This document shows, one piece after another, positions 39,164 through 46,374 of a stretch of 64,000 nucleotides of DNA (its first letter is position 1; each line of letters starts with the position of its first letter). Made by a program: the position numbers and the translations under genes. A model generated the notes under the pieces. It ran no database searches, was not told where the DNA came from, and saw nothing but the letters and a program-made list of their open reading frames with translations. This DNA comes from UBA2199 sp964628035 (GTDB taxonomy: Bacteria; Acidobacteriota; Aminicenantia; UBA2199). The DNA lies in contig CAZVPI010000001.1 of assembly GCA_964628035.1 (NCBI GenBank), positions 1 to 64,000 of the forward strand, in the 5' to 3' direction.

Positions 39164-41881
39164 ATGGAAAACTCTATCCTGCTGAAGGGCATACGCACCA
39201 ATAACCTGAAAAGCATCGACCTGAGGATCCCGCTGGGCCGGATCACCGCCCTGGTCGGCGTCAGCGGCGCCGGCAAGTCTTCGCTGGCCTTTCACACGCT
39301 GTACGCCGAAGGGTATGTCCGCTACATCGAGTCCATTTCTCCCTATATCCGCCAGTTTCTGGATCAGGTGCAAAAGCCCGACATCGACCACATCGAGAAC
39401 CTGCCCCCGGCCATCGCCTTCCGCCAGAAGCGGCCGCGGAAGAACCCGCGCTCGATCGTGGCCACCGCCTCCGACGTCTTCGACTACCTGCGCATCCTCT
39501 ATGCCAAGATCGCCGATTTCCATTGCCCGGGCTGCGGCCGCCCGGTCCGCCAGTACAGCATCGACGAGATCGTCCAGGAGCTGCTGGCGGCACCGCGCTG
39601 CCTGCTGCGCGTCTGCTTCCCCTACCAGGGGGACATCTCCTTCCTGGCCAACCGCGGCTACCGGCAACAGGTCCGCGGCGGCGAGAAGGCGCCGATCAAC
39701 GCCCGCAGCAAGGACAAGCCGATCCGGGTTCTGGTCGACGAGATCGGCAACGACGCCGCAGCCCGCGCCCGCATCTTCGAGGCCCTGGATTCGGCGATGG
39801 CCCTCGGCCGCAGCACGGTCAGCGTATTCCTGGTGCCGCCGTCCGTGGCCAAGGGAAAGCCCCGGGCGGAGGAGCGCGTCTATCCCTTCGCCTTGTATTG
39901 TTCCCACTGCCGCCGCGAATACGATAGCCCCGACGAGAACCTCTTTTCCTTCAACAGCGCCCGCGGCGCCTGCCCGCGATGCAACGGCCTCGGCGACGTC
40001 AGCGCCGTCGACCCGGCCCTGGTCTTCGACGAGCGCCTGAGCCTGGAGCAGGGGGCGGTCCTGCCCTTGAACACCCCGGCCAACCGCGAGTTCCGCAAGG
40101 ACTTCCTCCGCCGGGCCCGCCGTGCCGGCATTGCCCTGGACCGGCCGCTCGGCGACCTGGAACCCGGGGAAAAGAGGTTCCTGCTCCGCGGGGCGGGCGG
40201 CTTCCCGGGGTTGGAGGGCCTCTTCGCCTATTTGCGCCGCAAGTCCTACAAGGTCCAGGCGCGCGCCTTCCTCAGCCGCTTCACCTCCTACCTGCCCTGC
40301 CCCGAGTGCGGGGGCAGCCGCTTCCAGCCGCTGGCCCTCGCCTTCCGTATCGAGGGCAAGAGCATCGCCGATTTCCTGGCCATGACCATCGCCGAGGCCG
40401 AGTCTTTCGTGGGCGGGCTCGATCCGGAGCGCTATCGCCGCCGCGTCTCCCCCGACGTATTCCGCGAGATCCACGCCAAGCTGCGCTTCCTGATCCAGAA
40501 CCGGCTGCACTACATCCAGCTGAACCGCCCGACCTTCACCCTTTCGCGCGGCGAGCACCAGCGCATCAACCTGGCCTTCATCATGGGCTCCACCCTGTCC
40601 GATTCGCTGCTGATCATCGACCAGCCCTCGGCCGACCTGCACCCCTGCGACTACGAGCGCATGGCCTCCTTCCTGCGCCGGCTCAAGGAGCACGGCAACA
40701 CCGTCGTGATGGTCGAGCACAACCCGCAGCTCGTCGCCTGCGCCGATCGCGTGATCGAGCTCGGGCCGGGCGCCGGAAACGAGGGCGGACGCGTCCTGTT
40801 CGAAGGCGACCGGAGCGACTTCTTCGCCGGCAGCGCCACGGTCACCCAGGACTGGTTCCGCCGCGCCGCCCGCCTGGAGGTTGGCGCGGCCGCGGGCGTC
40901 TCACCGCCTGCACCGGGGGCAGGGGCCGGGGACGGATGCCTGGACATTCACGACGCCCGCGCCCACAACCTGAAGGGATTTGACCTGCGCCTGCCGCTGC
41001 GGGCGCTGACGGTGGTGGTCGGCGTCAGCGGCGCCGGCAAGAGCTCCCTGCTCTACGACGAGCTGTACCTGAAGAATCCCGACATCCCGGGGGTGCGCCA
41101 GAAGGTGCACATCGATCCCGGCATCCGCTCGCTGCGCCCCAACAGCCATATCGCCGGCTTCCTGGGCGCCGCCGCGCCCCTGCGTGATTTCTTCGCTTCC
41201 CTGCGCTCCAGCCGGCTGCTGGGCTACGGGGCGGGGCACTTCTCCTACCATTCGCCACTGGGCCGCTGCCCGGAGTGCCGCGGCCGCGGCTTCCTGGAGA
41301 TCGAAATGCAGTTCCTGCCCGCGGTGCGCGTCCCATGCGGCCATTGCCGCGGCAACGGCTTCGCCCCCGAGGTGCTCAAGATCACCCACCGCGGCCGCAG
41401 CATCTCCGACGTCCTGGATTTGACCGCCGACGCCTTCGCCGCCGAGTTCGCCGCCGACATTCCCGCCGCCGCCGCCGCCCTGCGCGGGCTGCGCGAGAAC
41501 GGCATGGGCGGCCTGCGCCTCGGACAGAAGCTGGTCGCCCTCTCCGCCGGGGAGATGCAGAAGCTCAAGCTGCTCAAGCACCTGGACGGCGGAGCGCCGG
41601 GCACGCTGTACCTGCTCGACGAGCCGTCGTTCGGGCTGCACCCTTCCGACGTCGACGTGATCCTGCGCCTACTCCGGCGGCTGCTGGCCAAGGGCGACAC
41701 GGTGGTGGCCGTGGAGCACAACCTGGCGCTCATCGCCGCCGCCGATCACGTCGTCGAGCTGGGCCCCGGTGGGGGTGCCGGCGGCGGCCACCTCCTGTTC
41801 AGCGGCACCCCGCGCCGGCTCCTGGCGCGGGCCGGCTCGCCCACCGGCCGCCATCTGAAAAAATATCTGAAAACCACTTGA
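39164..41881 (+). CDS. UvrA-like ABC ATPase (UvrA paralogue) with atypical first ATPase site
   Basis: 905 aa, slightly shorter than UvrA (about 940). Two ABC modules with Walker A GVSGAGKSS (32-40 and about 620-628). Signature motifs: LSRGEHQ (460-466) and LSAGE (793-797). Walker B of module 2 is LLDEPS with Glu820; in module 1 it is IIDQPS, so Gln487 replaces the catalytic Glu. CXXC zinc modules are present (CPGC, CSHC, CPRC, CPEC twice, CGHC). The N-terminal RYIESISPYIRQFLDQ region is UvrA-like. It is not a standard UvrA and may act in damage tolerance or drug resistance, as proposed for UvrA2-type proteins. Confidence 0.8.
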   Translation: MENSILLKGIRTNNLKSIDLRIPLGRITALVGVSGAGKSSLAFHTLYAEGYVRYIESISPYIRQFLDQVQKPDIDHIENLPPAIAFRQKRPRKNPRSIVATASDVFDYLRILYAKIADFHCPGCGRPVRQYSIDEIVQELLAAPRCLLRVCFPYQGDISFLANRGYRQQVRGGEKAPINARSKDKPIRVLVDEIGNDAAARARIFEALDSAMALGRSTVSVFLVPPSVAKGKPRAEERVYPFALYCSHCRREYDSPDENLFSFNSARGACPRCNGLGDVSAVDPALVFDERLSLEQGAVLPLNTPANREFRKDFLRRARRAGIALDRPLGDLEPGEKRFLLRGAGGFPGLEGLFAYLRRKSYKVQARAFLSRFTSYLPCPECGGSRFQPLALAFRIEGKSIADFLAMTIAEAESFVGGLDPERYRRRVSPDVFREIHAKLRFLIQNRLHYIQLNRPTFTLSRGEHQRINLAFIMGSTLSDSLLIIDQPSADLHPCDYERMASFLRRLKEHGNTVVMVEHNPQLVACADRVIELGPGAGNEGGRVLFEGDRSDFFAGSATVTQDWFRRAARLEVGAAAGVSPPAPGAGAGDGCLDIHDARAHNLKGFDLRLPLRALTVVVGVSGAGKSSLLYDELYLKNPDIPGVRQKVHIDPGIRSLRPNSHIAGFLGAAAPLRDFFASLRSSRLLGYGAGHFSYHSPLGRCPECRGRGFLEIEMQFLPAVRVPCGHCRGNGFAPEVLKITHRGRSISDVLDLTADAFAAEFAADIPAAAAALRGLRENGMGGLRLGQKLVALSAGEMQKLKLLKHLDGGAPGTLYLLDEPSFGLHPSDVDVILRLLRRLLAKGDTVVAVEHNLALIAAADHVVELGPGGGAGGGHLLFSGTPRRLLARAGSPTGRHLKKYLKTT

Positions 41882-41906
41882 CAAAACGAATTGTTCCTCT
41901 TAAATA
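41878..41906 (+). promoter_or_regulatory. Candidate promoter of the acidic-protein/F0 region
   Basis: TTGACA (41878-41883, overlapping the UvrA-like stop codon), 17-base spacer, TAAATA (41901-41906). Confidence 0.4.
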
Positions 41907-41939
41907 GATTCGACTCAATTAGCCAAGGAGCGCGCAGCG

Positions 41940-42296
41940 ATGGAACAATTGGAAATCATATCGTGGCAGACGCTCGACGTGCTGAAGGCGGCCGCCACCA
42001 AGATCATAGAGGTGGTCGGCGACCTGGAAAGCGACGAGCACATGTCGGTCTTCTGCTACATCGAGGACGACTACCTGGAGCTTTTTTACAGCGAGCTCGA
42101 CGCCAACTTCATCCGCCATTTCGAGGACGAGGACGAGTTCTACAAGGCCATCGAGACCCGCAAGAACGAATTCGGCGAGGAGGATTTCGACGCCGCCAAC
42201 TACTACGAGGAAGAGGAGAATTTCGGCGACGAGGAGTCGGAGGAGGACCTCGACGGCTTCGACATGAAGGATGACGAAGAGGACGAGGACTACTGA
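41940..42296 (+). CDS. Highly acidic protein of unknown function
   Basis: 118 aa. The N-terminal 60 residues look folded (amphipathic helices, …MSVFCYIEDDYLELFYSEL…). The last 50 residues are almost a run of Asp/Glu with Tyr and Phe, ending DDEEDEDY. No cysteine pairs, signal peptide or known motif. ATG 41940 follows AAGGAGCGCG. Just upstream of the F0 ATP-synthase genes (18 bases before the next start). I do not recognise the family. Confidence 0.5.
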   Translation: MEQLEIISWQTLDVLKAAATKIIEVVGDLESDEHMSVFCYIEDDYLELFYSELDANFIRHFEDEDEFYKAIETRKNEFGEEDFDAANYYEEEENFGDEESEEDLDGFDMKDDEEDEDY

Positions 42297-42314
42297 GCCG
42301 GCCCGGCGCGACCC

Positions 42315-42539
42315 GTGACCGGCGCCGCGGGCGGGAAAGGCAGGGGCAGATGGGTGGAGTACACCTCGGTGGGGCTGATGTTCCCCGCCTCCATCCTCGT
42401 CGGCTTTTTCATCGGCCAGCTGCTGGACAAGTGGCTCGGCACCGCCCCCTGGCTTACGCTCGTCTTCATCCTCTACGGCATCGCCGCCGCCTTCCGCAAC
42501 CTGTTCTCCCTGGTGAAGAGGAATGACCCGGAAGCATGA
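42315..42539 (+). CDS. AtpZ/AtpI-family F0-associated membrane protein
   Basis: 74 aa with two membrane helices (about 18-38 and 45-66). VGLMFPASILVGFFIGQLLD and …APWLTLVFILYGIAAAFRNL fit the small AtpZ-type proteins found first in many atp operons, thought to help c-ring assembly or Mg2+/Ca2+ supply. The GTG start (42315) lacks a strong ribosome site. Its end overlaps the first ATG of the disrupted atpI by 17 bases. Confidence 0.7.
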   Translation: MTGAAGGKGRGRWVEYTSVGLMFPASILVGFFIGQLLDKWLGTAPWLTLVFILYGIAAAFRNLFSLVKRNDPEA

Positions 42540-42585
42540 GCTGTCGCTCCCTGCCGCCGCCGCCCGCGACGCGGTCCTAACCGAG

Positions 42586-42614
42586 ATCGCGGCCCTGGCC
42601 GCGATTTTTTTTTT
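42586..42614 (+). terminator. Terminator-like hairpin inside the atpI region
   Basis: Stem ATCGCGGC/GCCGCGAT (42586-42593, 42598-42605), CCTG loop, and T10 (42605-42614). A textbook intrinsic terminator by shape, but it lies within the presumed atpI coding sequence. Confidence 0.5.
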
Positions 42615-42640
42615 ACAAAGCGCGCTGACTATTGTATAAT
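42612..42640 (+). promoter_or_regulatory. Promoter-like sequence directly after the hairpin
   Basis: TTTACA (42612-42617), 17-base spacer, TATAAT (42635-42640). It would drive atpB-atpE from within the atpI region. Confidence 0.45.
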
Positions 42641-42897
42641 TTCCCTTGCCGGCGCAGGGATCGGCATCGCGGGCTTTCTCGCGCTGGCCCGGCAGGCCGG
42701 ACGCATCCTGGAACGAGGCAAGGGCAAAACGATGTACTTCATCTCAAGCTTGGCGAAGCTGCTGGTCATCGCCGCCGCCTTCTTCGCCGTCCGCCGCGTT
42801 CCCGGGCCGGGGTTCCTCTTCTTCATCCAGGGACTGATGATGATCTATCTGGGCGTGGCCTCGGCCGGCCTGCGCCTGTCCACCCGCAACCGCCGCC

Positions 42898-43611
42898 ATG
42901 GAACATAACCCGCTGATCGCCGCCTGGATCAACGGCGCCCTGAGGCGGCTGGCCGCCCTGGCCGGGCTCCACGTTCATGGCGACATCCTCCCGGCCCACG
43001 TCATCATGGCCATGATCGCCACCGTGGCCCTGGTTATCTTTTTCCGGCTGGCGGCACGCAACCTCTCGTTCTTCCCGGCCAGGATGCAGGCGCTGCTGGA
43101 GACCGTCTACCTCTTCTTCCGCTCCCTGGCCGACGACATGATCGGGCCCGAGGGCCGGCGCTTCGTCCCGGTCCTGGGCACCCTGGGGCTCTTCATCGCC
43201 ACCGCCAATTTGCTGGGGCTGCTGCCGGAATTCGCCTCGCCCACGGCCAACCTCAACGTCCCCGCCGGCTGCGCCGTCTTCATCTTTCTCTATTATCACT
43301 CCCAGGGGGTGAAAAAGCACGGCCTGCTCGGCTACTTGAAGCACTTCTCCGGTCCCAAGTGGTGGATGGCCCCCATCTTCTTTCCCATCGAGGTCATTTC
43401 CCATTTTTCCCGCCCCATGTCGCTGACCGTCCGCCTGTTCTGCAACATCTTCGGCGAGGACCTTGTGATCCTGATCATCGTGTCGCTGGTCCCCTTCATC
43501 GCCCCCCTGCCGATGATGGCCATGGCCATCTTCACTTCGCTTCTGCAGGCCTATATCTTCATCATGCTGTCGTCGGTCTATCTGTCCGGCGCCATCGCTT
43601 CGGAACACTAA
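42898..43611 (+). CDS. atpB: F0F1 ATP synthase subunit a
   Basis: 237 aa, five or six membrane helices. The proton/ion-channel signature with the essential Arg is in SRPMSLTVRLFCNIFGED (about 170-187), and LLGLLPEF in helix 3 is typical. Works at the interface with the c-ring. Overlaps the end of the atpI frame and is followed by atpE 17 bases later. The F1 genes and subunit b are not in this window, so the ATP synthase is encoded at more than one locus. Confidence 0.93.
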   Translation: MEHNPLIAAWINGALRRLAALAGLHVHGDILPAHVIMAMIATVALVIFFRLAARNLSFFPARMQALLETVYLFFRSLADDMIGPEGRRFVPVLGTLGLFIATANLLGLLPEFASPTANLNVPAGCAVFIFLYYHSQGVKKHGLLGYLKHFSGPKWWMAPIFFPIEVISHFSRPMSLTVRLFCNIFGEDLVILIIVSLVPFIAPLPMMAMAIFTSLLQAYIFIMLSSVYLSGAIASEH

Positions 43612-43628
43612 CAAGGAGGAACGCATCC

Positions 43629-43982
43629 ATGAGAAAGAAAGTACTGCTGTCCGTCGCCGGGCTGCTGGCCCTGACTATGGCGCTGCCTGCCCAGGGGGCC
43701 GAAAAGGCGATGCCCGCCACCTCGCTGTTCTTCTGGACCATCCTGTGCGGCAGCGTCTGCCTGACCCTGGCGGCGATCGTCGGCATCCTGGGCCAGTCCA
43801 AGGCCTTCTGCAACGCCTCGGACAACATCGCCCGCAACCCGGCCTCGGCCGACTCCATCCGCGGCCTGCTGATCATCGCCCTGGCCCTGATGGAATCGCT
43901 GGTCATCTACGTCCTGCTCATCGACCTGATCCTGTTCTTCGTCAAGTGGGGCGGCTCCACCCTGTCCACCCTGGTCCAGTAG
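43629..43982 (+). CDS. atpE: F0F1 ATP synthase subunit c with Na+-binding signature and signal peptide
   Basis: 117 aa, longer than the usual 75-90 because of an N-terminal signal-peptide-like extension (MRKKVLLSVAGLLALTMALP), then the two-helix hairpin. The ion site has Gln56 (…GILGQS), Glu89-Ser90 and Tyr94 (MESLVIY): the Q…ES…Y set known from the Na+-driven Ilyobacter-type c-ring, with the same 33-residue spacing between Gln and Glu. The loop is ARNP. ATG 43629 follows AAGGAGG. A Na+-coupled enzyme is therefore inferred. Confidence 0.93.
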   Translation: MRKKVLLSVAGLLALTMALPAQGAEKAMPATSLFFWTILCGSVCLTLAAIVGILGQSKAFCNASDNIARNPASADSIRGLLIIALALMESLVIYVLLIDLILFFVKWGGSTLSTLVQ

Positions 43983-44128
43983 GAGAACGCCGCGGGGATC
44001 CATCCCCTGCCCCGGGATCACATCATGAGCGGCCGAAACGGCGCGGCAGGGTTCGTTCCCGGCCCAGGCCTCCGCGAGCTTCGCCTGCCGAGGGGCTGCA
44101 CAGAGCCTCCGGCCCGGCAAGGAGGAAC

Positions 44129-45148
44129 ATGGCTACACTGAAGGAGATCGCCGCCCTCCTCGGCGGCGAACTGCGCGGCGACGGCGAACTGGAGATCTCC
44201 GGCGTCCAGTCGCTGCGCCGGGCCGGGCCGGGCGACATCGCTTACGCCTCCAGGGAGAAGGAGTGGGAACTGGACGGGGTGCGCGCCGCCGCCCTGGTCG
44301 TCGGCCGCGACAGCGCCGCCGGCTACCCCCACCGCGTCCTGGTCGACAACCCGCAGCTGGCCTTCGCCCGGCTGCTCGAGCATTTCCATCCGCGCCGGCC
44401 TTTTTGGCAGGGGGTGGCCGCCAGCGCCCATGTCGCCGCCACGGCCAAACTGGGCCGGGACGTCTCGGTCGGCCCCTTCGCCTTCATCGGCGAGAACTGC
44501 GTCGTCGGCGACGGCACCGAGATCCACTCCGGCGTGGCGATCTATCGTGACGTCCAGATCGGCCGCCATTGCCTGCTGTATGCCAACGCCGTGGTGCGCG
44601 AGAACGTCCGCATCGGCGACCGGGTGATCCTCCACCCCGGGGCGGTCATCGGCGCCGACGGCTTCGGCTTCGGGCGCACGGCGGAAGGATCGGCCGTGAA
44701 GGTGCCCCAGGTGGGCCGGGTGATCATCGGCGACGGCTGCGAGATCGGCGCCAATACCTGCATCGACCGCTCGACCATCGAGGAGACGGTGCTGGAGGAG
44801 AACGTCAAGCTGGACAACCTGGTGCAGATCGGCCACAACGTGCGCATCGGCCGCGACACCGCCATCTCCGCCCAGACCGGCATCGCCGGCTCCACCCGCG
44901 TCGGCTCCGGCGTGATCATGGGGGGCCAGGTCGGCATCGCCGACCACGTCGAGATCGCCGACGGAGTGATGATCGCCGCCCTGACCGGCGTCACGGGATC
45001 GATCAAGTCCAAAATGGTCGTCGCCGGCATCCCCCACCAGGAGATGTCCGCATGGCGCAGGAACATGGTCCTGGCGCGCAACCTGGCAGCGATGCGGGAA
45101 AAGATCCGCGCGCTGGAGAAGAAGATAAAGGAAATGGAGGGAAAATGA
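44129..45148 (+). CDS. lpxD: UDP-3-O-(3-hydroxyacyl)glucosamine N-acyltransferase
   Basis: 339 aa. Third step of lipid A synthesis. The N-terminal uridine-binding domain (…ISGVQSLRRAGPGDIAYASREKEW…) precedes about ten left-handed beta-helix hexapeptide turns (e.g. VGPFAFIGENCVVGDG), with the catalytic His in …NLVQIGHNVRIG, and a C-terminal helix with many charged residues. ATG 44129 follows AAGGAGG. Shows the organism makes lipid A. Its stop overlaps the DUF1573 start. Confidence 0.93.
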   Translation: MATLKEIAALLGGELRGDGELEISGVQSLRRAGPGDIAYASREKEWELDGVRAAALVVGRDSAAGYPHRVLVDNPQLAFARLLEHFHPRRPFWQGVAASAHVAATAKLGRDVSVGPFAFIGENCVVGDGTEIHSGVAIYRDVQIGRHCLLYANAVVRENVRIGDRVILHPGAVIGADGFGFGRTAEGSAVKVPQVGRVIIGDGCEIGANTCIDRSTIEETVLEENVKLDNLVQIGHNVRIGRDTAISAQTGIAGSTRVGSGVIMGGQVGIADHVEIADGVMIAALTGVTGSIKSKMVVAGIPHQEMSAWRRNMVLARNLAAMREKIRALEKKIKEMEGK

Positions 45149-45822
45149 AAAAAACAATTGGAATCACTCTGATCCTGCTGCCGGCCCTGCTTCTGGCCAA
45201 GCCGGTCCTCAAGTTCAAGAGCACGACATTCGACTTCGGCGAGGTCTCCAGCGGCAAGACCATCGACATCGCCTTCGAGTTCGAGAACGCCGGCGACGAG
45301 CTGCTGCTGATCCGCAACATCATCCCCGCCTGCGGCTGCACCACCGCCGCGCTGCCCAAGAAGGAATACCAGCCCGGGGAAAGGGGCGTCATCCAGGGCA
45401 AGTTCAACACCAGCGGCTACCGGGGCAAGGTGGTCAAGACCATCACCGTGACCAGCAACGACAATTCCGCCCCCGAGGTGCGCCTGGCCATCAGCGGCAC
45501 CATCGTGGTCAAGGACTTCGCCCAGGCCGACATCAAGCCGGAGAGCATCCCCTTCGGCGCCGTCAAGGCCGGAAAGTCCTACACGCGCAAGTTGAACCTG
45601 AGCAACCTGGGCAACCTGGACCTGCGCATCCTGGAGTTCAGCTGCAGCCCCGAGGTCTCCCTGGAGTTCAAGACGAACAGCGTCCCGGGAAAGGGAAGCA
45701 CGGAGATCACCCTCACCTTCACCCCCTTCGACAAGGGCGTGTTCAACAACCTGGTGAAGGTGCGCACCAACGACTACCGCTCCCCCTACGCCTTCGTCCG
45801 CCTGGAGGCGCAGGTCGAATAG
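45145..45822 (+). CDS. DUF1573 domain protein (periplasmic)
   Basis: 225 aa. Signal peptide (about 1-18), then two Ig-like ASH/DUF1573 repeats: TTFDFGEVSSGKTIDIAFEF (27-46) and …PESIPFGAVKAGKSYTRKL…. The motif CGCTT (near residue 72), after the first repeat, is a DUF1573 hallmark. ATG 45145 follows GGAGGG and overlaps the lpxD stop. Probably exported; function unknown. It ends six bases before a convergent pilin gene. Confidence 0.8.
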   Translation: MKKTIGITLILLPALLLAKPVLKFKSTTFDFGEVSSGKTIDIAFEFENAGDELLLIRNIIPACGCTTAALPKKEYQPGERGVIQGKFNTSGYRGKVVKTITVTSNDNSAPEVRLAISGTIVVKDFAQADIKPESIPFGAVKAGKSYTRKLNLSNLGNLDLRILEFSCSPEVSLEFKTNSVPGKGSTEITLTFTPFDKGVFNNLVKVRTNDYRSPYAFVRLEAQVE

Positions 45823-45828
45823 CGACCG

Positions 45829-46296
45829 CTATTTCTTGGTGATCGGGTAGACGGTAAAGCGGCCGTCCGAATAGACGATGTCCTGGTTGAAATCGACCAG
45901 CCGGGTCACCGCGTACTGGCCGGCGGGCATGCTGTCGTCGACCTTGTTGCGCCCCCAGGACATCACCGAATAGGAATCCAATGTGTCGCCGCTGCCCGGC
46001 GTATAGGAAAAGATCGTGTTCCAGCCGTCGCGATCGGGCAGCAGCTTGATGTAAAACGGCAGGAACCAGTCCTGGTTCAGGTCGGTGATCAGGGAGGCCC
46101 CGGGCGCCGGGGCGAATCCCCAGTCGACCAGGTAGGATTCAAGGGCAGTGCCGATCGAGGTGATGTCGGCCATCGTCGATTTCTGGCGGCCCTTCTGCAG
46201 GGCGACCAGCAGGTTGGGGATGGCGATGGCGGCGATGATGCCGATGATGGCCACGACTATCAATAATTCGACCAAGGTGAACCCTTTTTTGCTCAT
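45829..46296 (-). CDS. Type IV pilin-like protein (paralogue 1)
   Basis: 155 aa. Short leader MSKKG^FTLVELLIVVAIIG with Glu5 after the cleavage site, a classic class III/GspG-like pilin N-helix. The globular part ends in a strand ….DFNQDIVYSDGRFTV…. Identical length and about 65% identical by eye to 49639-50106. ATG 46296 follows GAGGAGGG. Two O-antigen-ligase-like genes lie between the two pilins, suggesting it may be glycosylated. Confidence 0.8.
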   Translation of the reverse strand: MSKKGFTLVELLIVVAIIGIIAAIAIPNLLVALQKGRQKSTMADITSIGTALESYLVDWGFAPAPGASLITDLNQDWFLPFYIKLLPDRDGWNTIFSYTPGSGDTLDSYSVMSWGRNKVDDSMPAGQYAVTRLVDFNQDIVYSDGRFTVYPITKK

Positions 46297-46374
46297 GCAA
46301 CCCTCCTCTTCGGGGTCATGAATCATTAAGCAATTGTCCTGCCATTTCCAGATCAAATTGCAGGGGCTGCGGCG

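Larger units (their letters stand above)
42523..42908 (+). pseudogene. atpI: atpI (ATP synthase subunit I-like), interrupted by a frameshift at a T10 run
   Basis: Reading from ATG 42523 gives MTRKHELSLPAAAARDAVLT and a hydrophobic helix, then a stop at TAA 42637-42639. A second frame, open from 42615 to TAA 42908, gives …ISLAGAGIGIAGFLALARQA… and …MYFISSLAKLLVIAAAFFAV…, the later helices of AtpI. One extra T in the T10 run (42605-42614) would join the frames into a 128-residue protein of normal AtpI length. As sequenced the gene is split; slippage at T10 or a sequencing error could restore it. The second frame alone could start at ATG 42732 (58 aa). Overlaps the atpB start. Confidence 0.55.
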
